NCBI RefSeq assembly: GCF_019059575.1
Contig: NW_024881869.1
Span: forward strand, 530,854-594,853
Length of the DNA stretch: 64,000 bases
Origin: Amphibalanus amphitrite
Lineage: Eukaryota; Arthropoda; Thecostraca; Balanomorpha; Balanidae
Direction of reading: 5' to 3'
The notes under the pieces are model-generated. The model was given only the letters and a program-made list of their open reading frames with translations. It had not been told where the DNA came from and searched no databases. This document shows positions 63,831-64,000 of the stretch, in pieces; the first letter of the stretch is position 1; the number at the start of each line of letters is the position of its first letter. A program made the translations under genes and the position numbers.

Positions 63831-64000
63831 TATGTTTTGTCCGAGCTATTGGTGCCTATACTTATCAGTGTTCATAATTTGGTTTAGGTGTAAATTATCT
63901 GGCTATTTTAGGCGGTTATTTATGGTAACACCTTTGGTTAACATTAATCAATAGATATAACTAATCTAGCCACAGTGGAAATGTTCGGTACTATTGAAAA

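Larger units (their letters stand above)
61585..64000. other. Non-coding stretch with small hairpins and TTAGG words
   Basis: No gene recognised. Small palindromes at 62773-62835 and 63092-63115 and TTAGG repeats at 63788-63830 are listed separately. Confidence 0.4.

Overview
This window reads as nuclear genomic DNA of an arthropod, most likely a crustacean. The one convincing host gene is a TTK-type BTB/POZ exon, a class strongly expanded in arthropods. There is no prokaryotic gene packing. Exon-like segments have GT-AG boundaries, and about a third of the window is recognisable transposable elements, minisatellites and microsatellites. A barnacle-like genome is possible from the GC-rich CpG-bearing patches, but the species cannot be fixed from sequence alone.

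Layout. At 2484-3436 is a probable exon carrying a 5'UTR and the first 194 codons of a BTB/POZ protein (CDS 2855-3436), ending at a consensus splice donor. The next plausible exon on the same strand is a 43-nt cassette at 42340-42382, which would give an intron of about 39 kb. No zinc-finger, pipsqueak or other C-terminal exon was seen, so the gene probably continues beyond the window. The putative intron and the DNA on both sides are filled with mobile elements.

Mobile elements (boundaries read from terminal repeats and target duplications). (1) A 5'-truncated L1/Tx1-like LINE at 11957-15466 is flanked by an unusually long 51-bp target duplication and carries a frameshift between the RT and its C-terminal zinc knuckle. 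(2) A hAT-like element of 3.38 kb at 20090-23469 has perfect 8-bp duplications and contains a nested TTAA element, a GC-rich minisatellite and a CT microsatellite. (3) Another hAT-like element of 450 bp lies at 43380-43829. (4) Two groups of TTAA-flanked elements occur: 785-1721, 17463-18074 and 20522-21433 with termini beginning CCC; and 28060-28534 with its larger relative 36435-39218. (5) A TA-flanked element with 24-bp inverted ends lies at 5132-6368. (6) Foldback-type MITEs lie at about 10179-10422, 25087-25349 and about 54329-54570. (7) A composite at 42689-45034 has ends made of arrays of short palindromes. (8) An orphan APE-type endonuclease from a second, CR1/Jockey-like LINE lies at 60301-61584.

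Other notable structure: a 160-bp almost perfect palindrome (39336-39495), a duplicated cluster of DR4-spaced AGGTCA half-sites (31116-31241), a 26-28-bp tandem array (50332-50654), long TA and CT microsatellites, and several hairpins. Apart from the BTB gene, no open reading frame looks like a conserved host protein; the GC-rich and repeat-derived open frames appear accidental. No tRNA, rRNA or CRISPR could be supported. Remaining stretches are AT-moderate intronic or intergenic sequence in which I see no gene.
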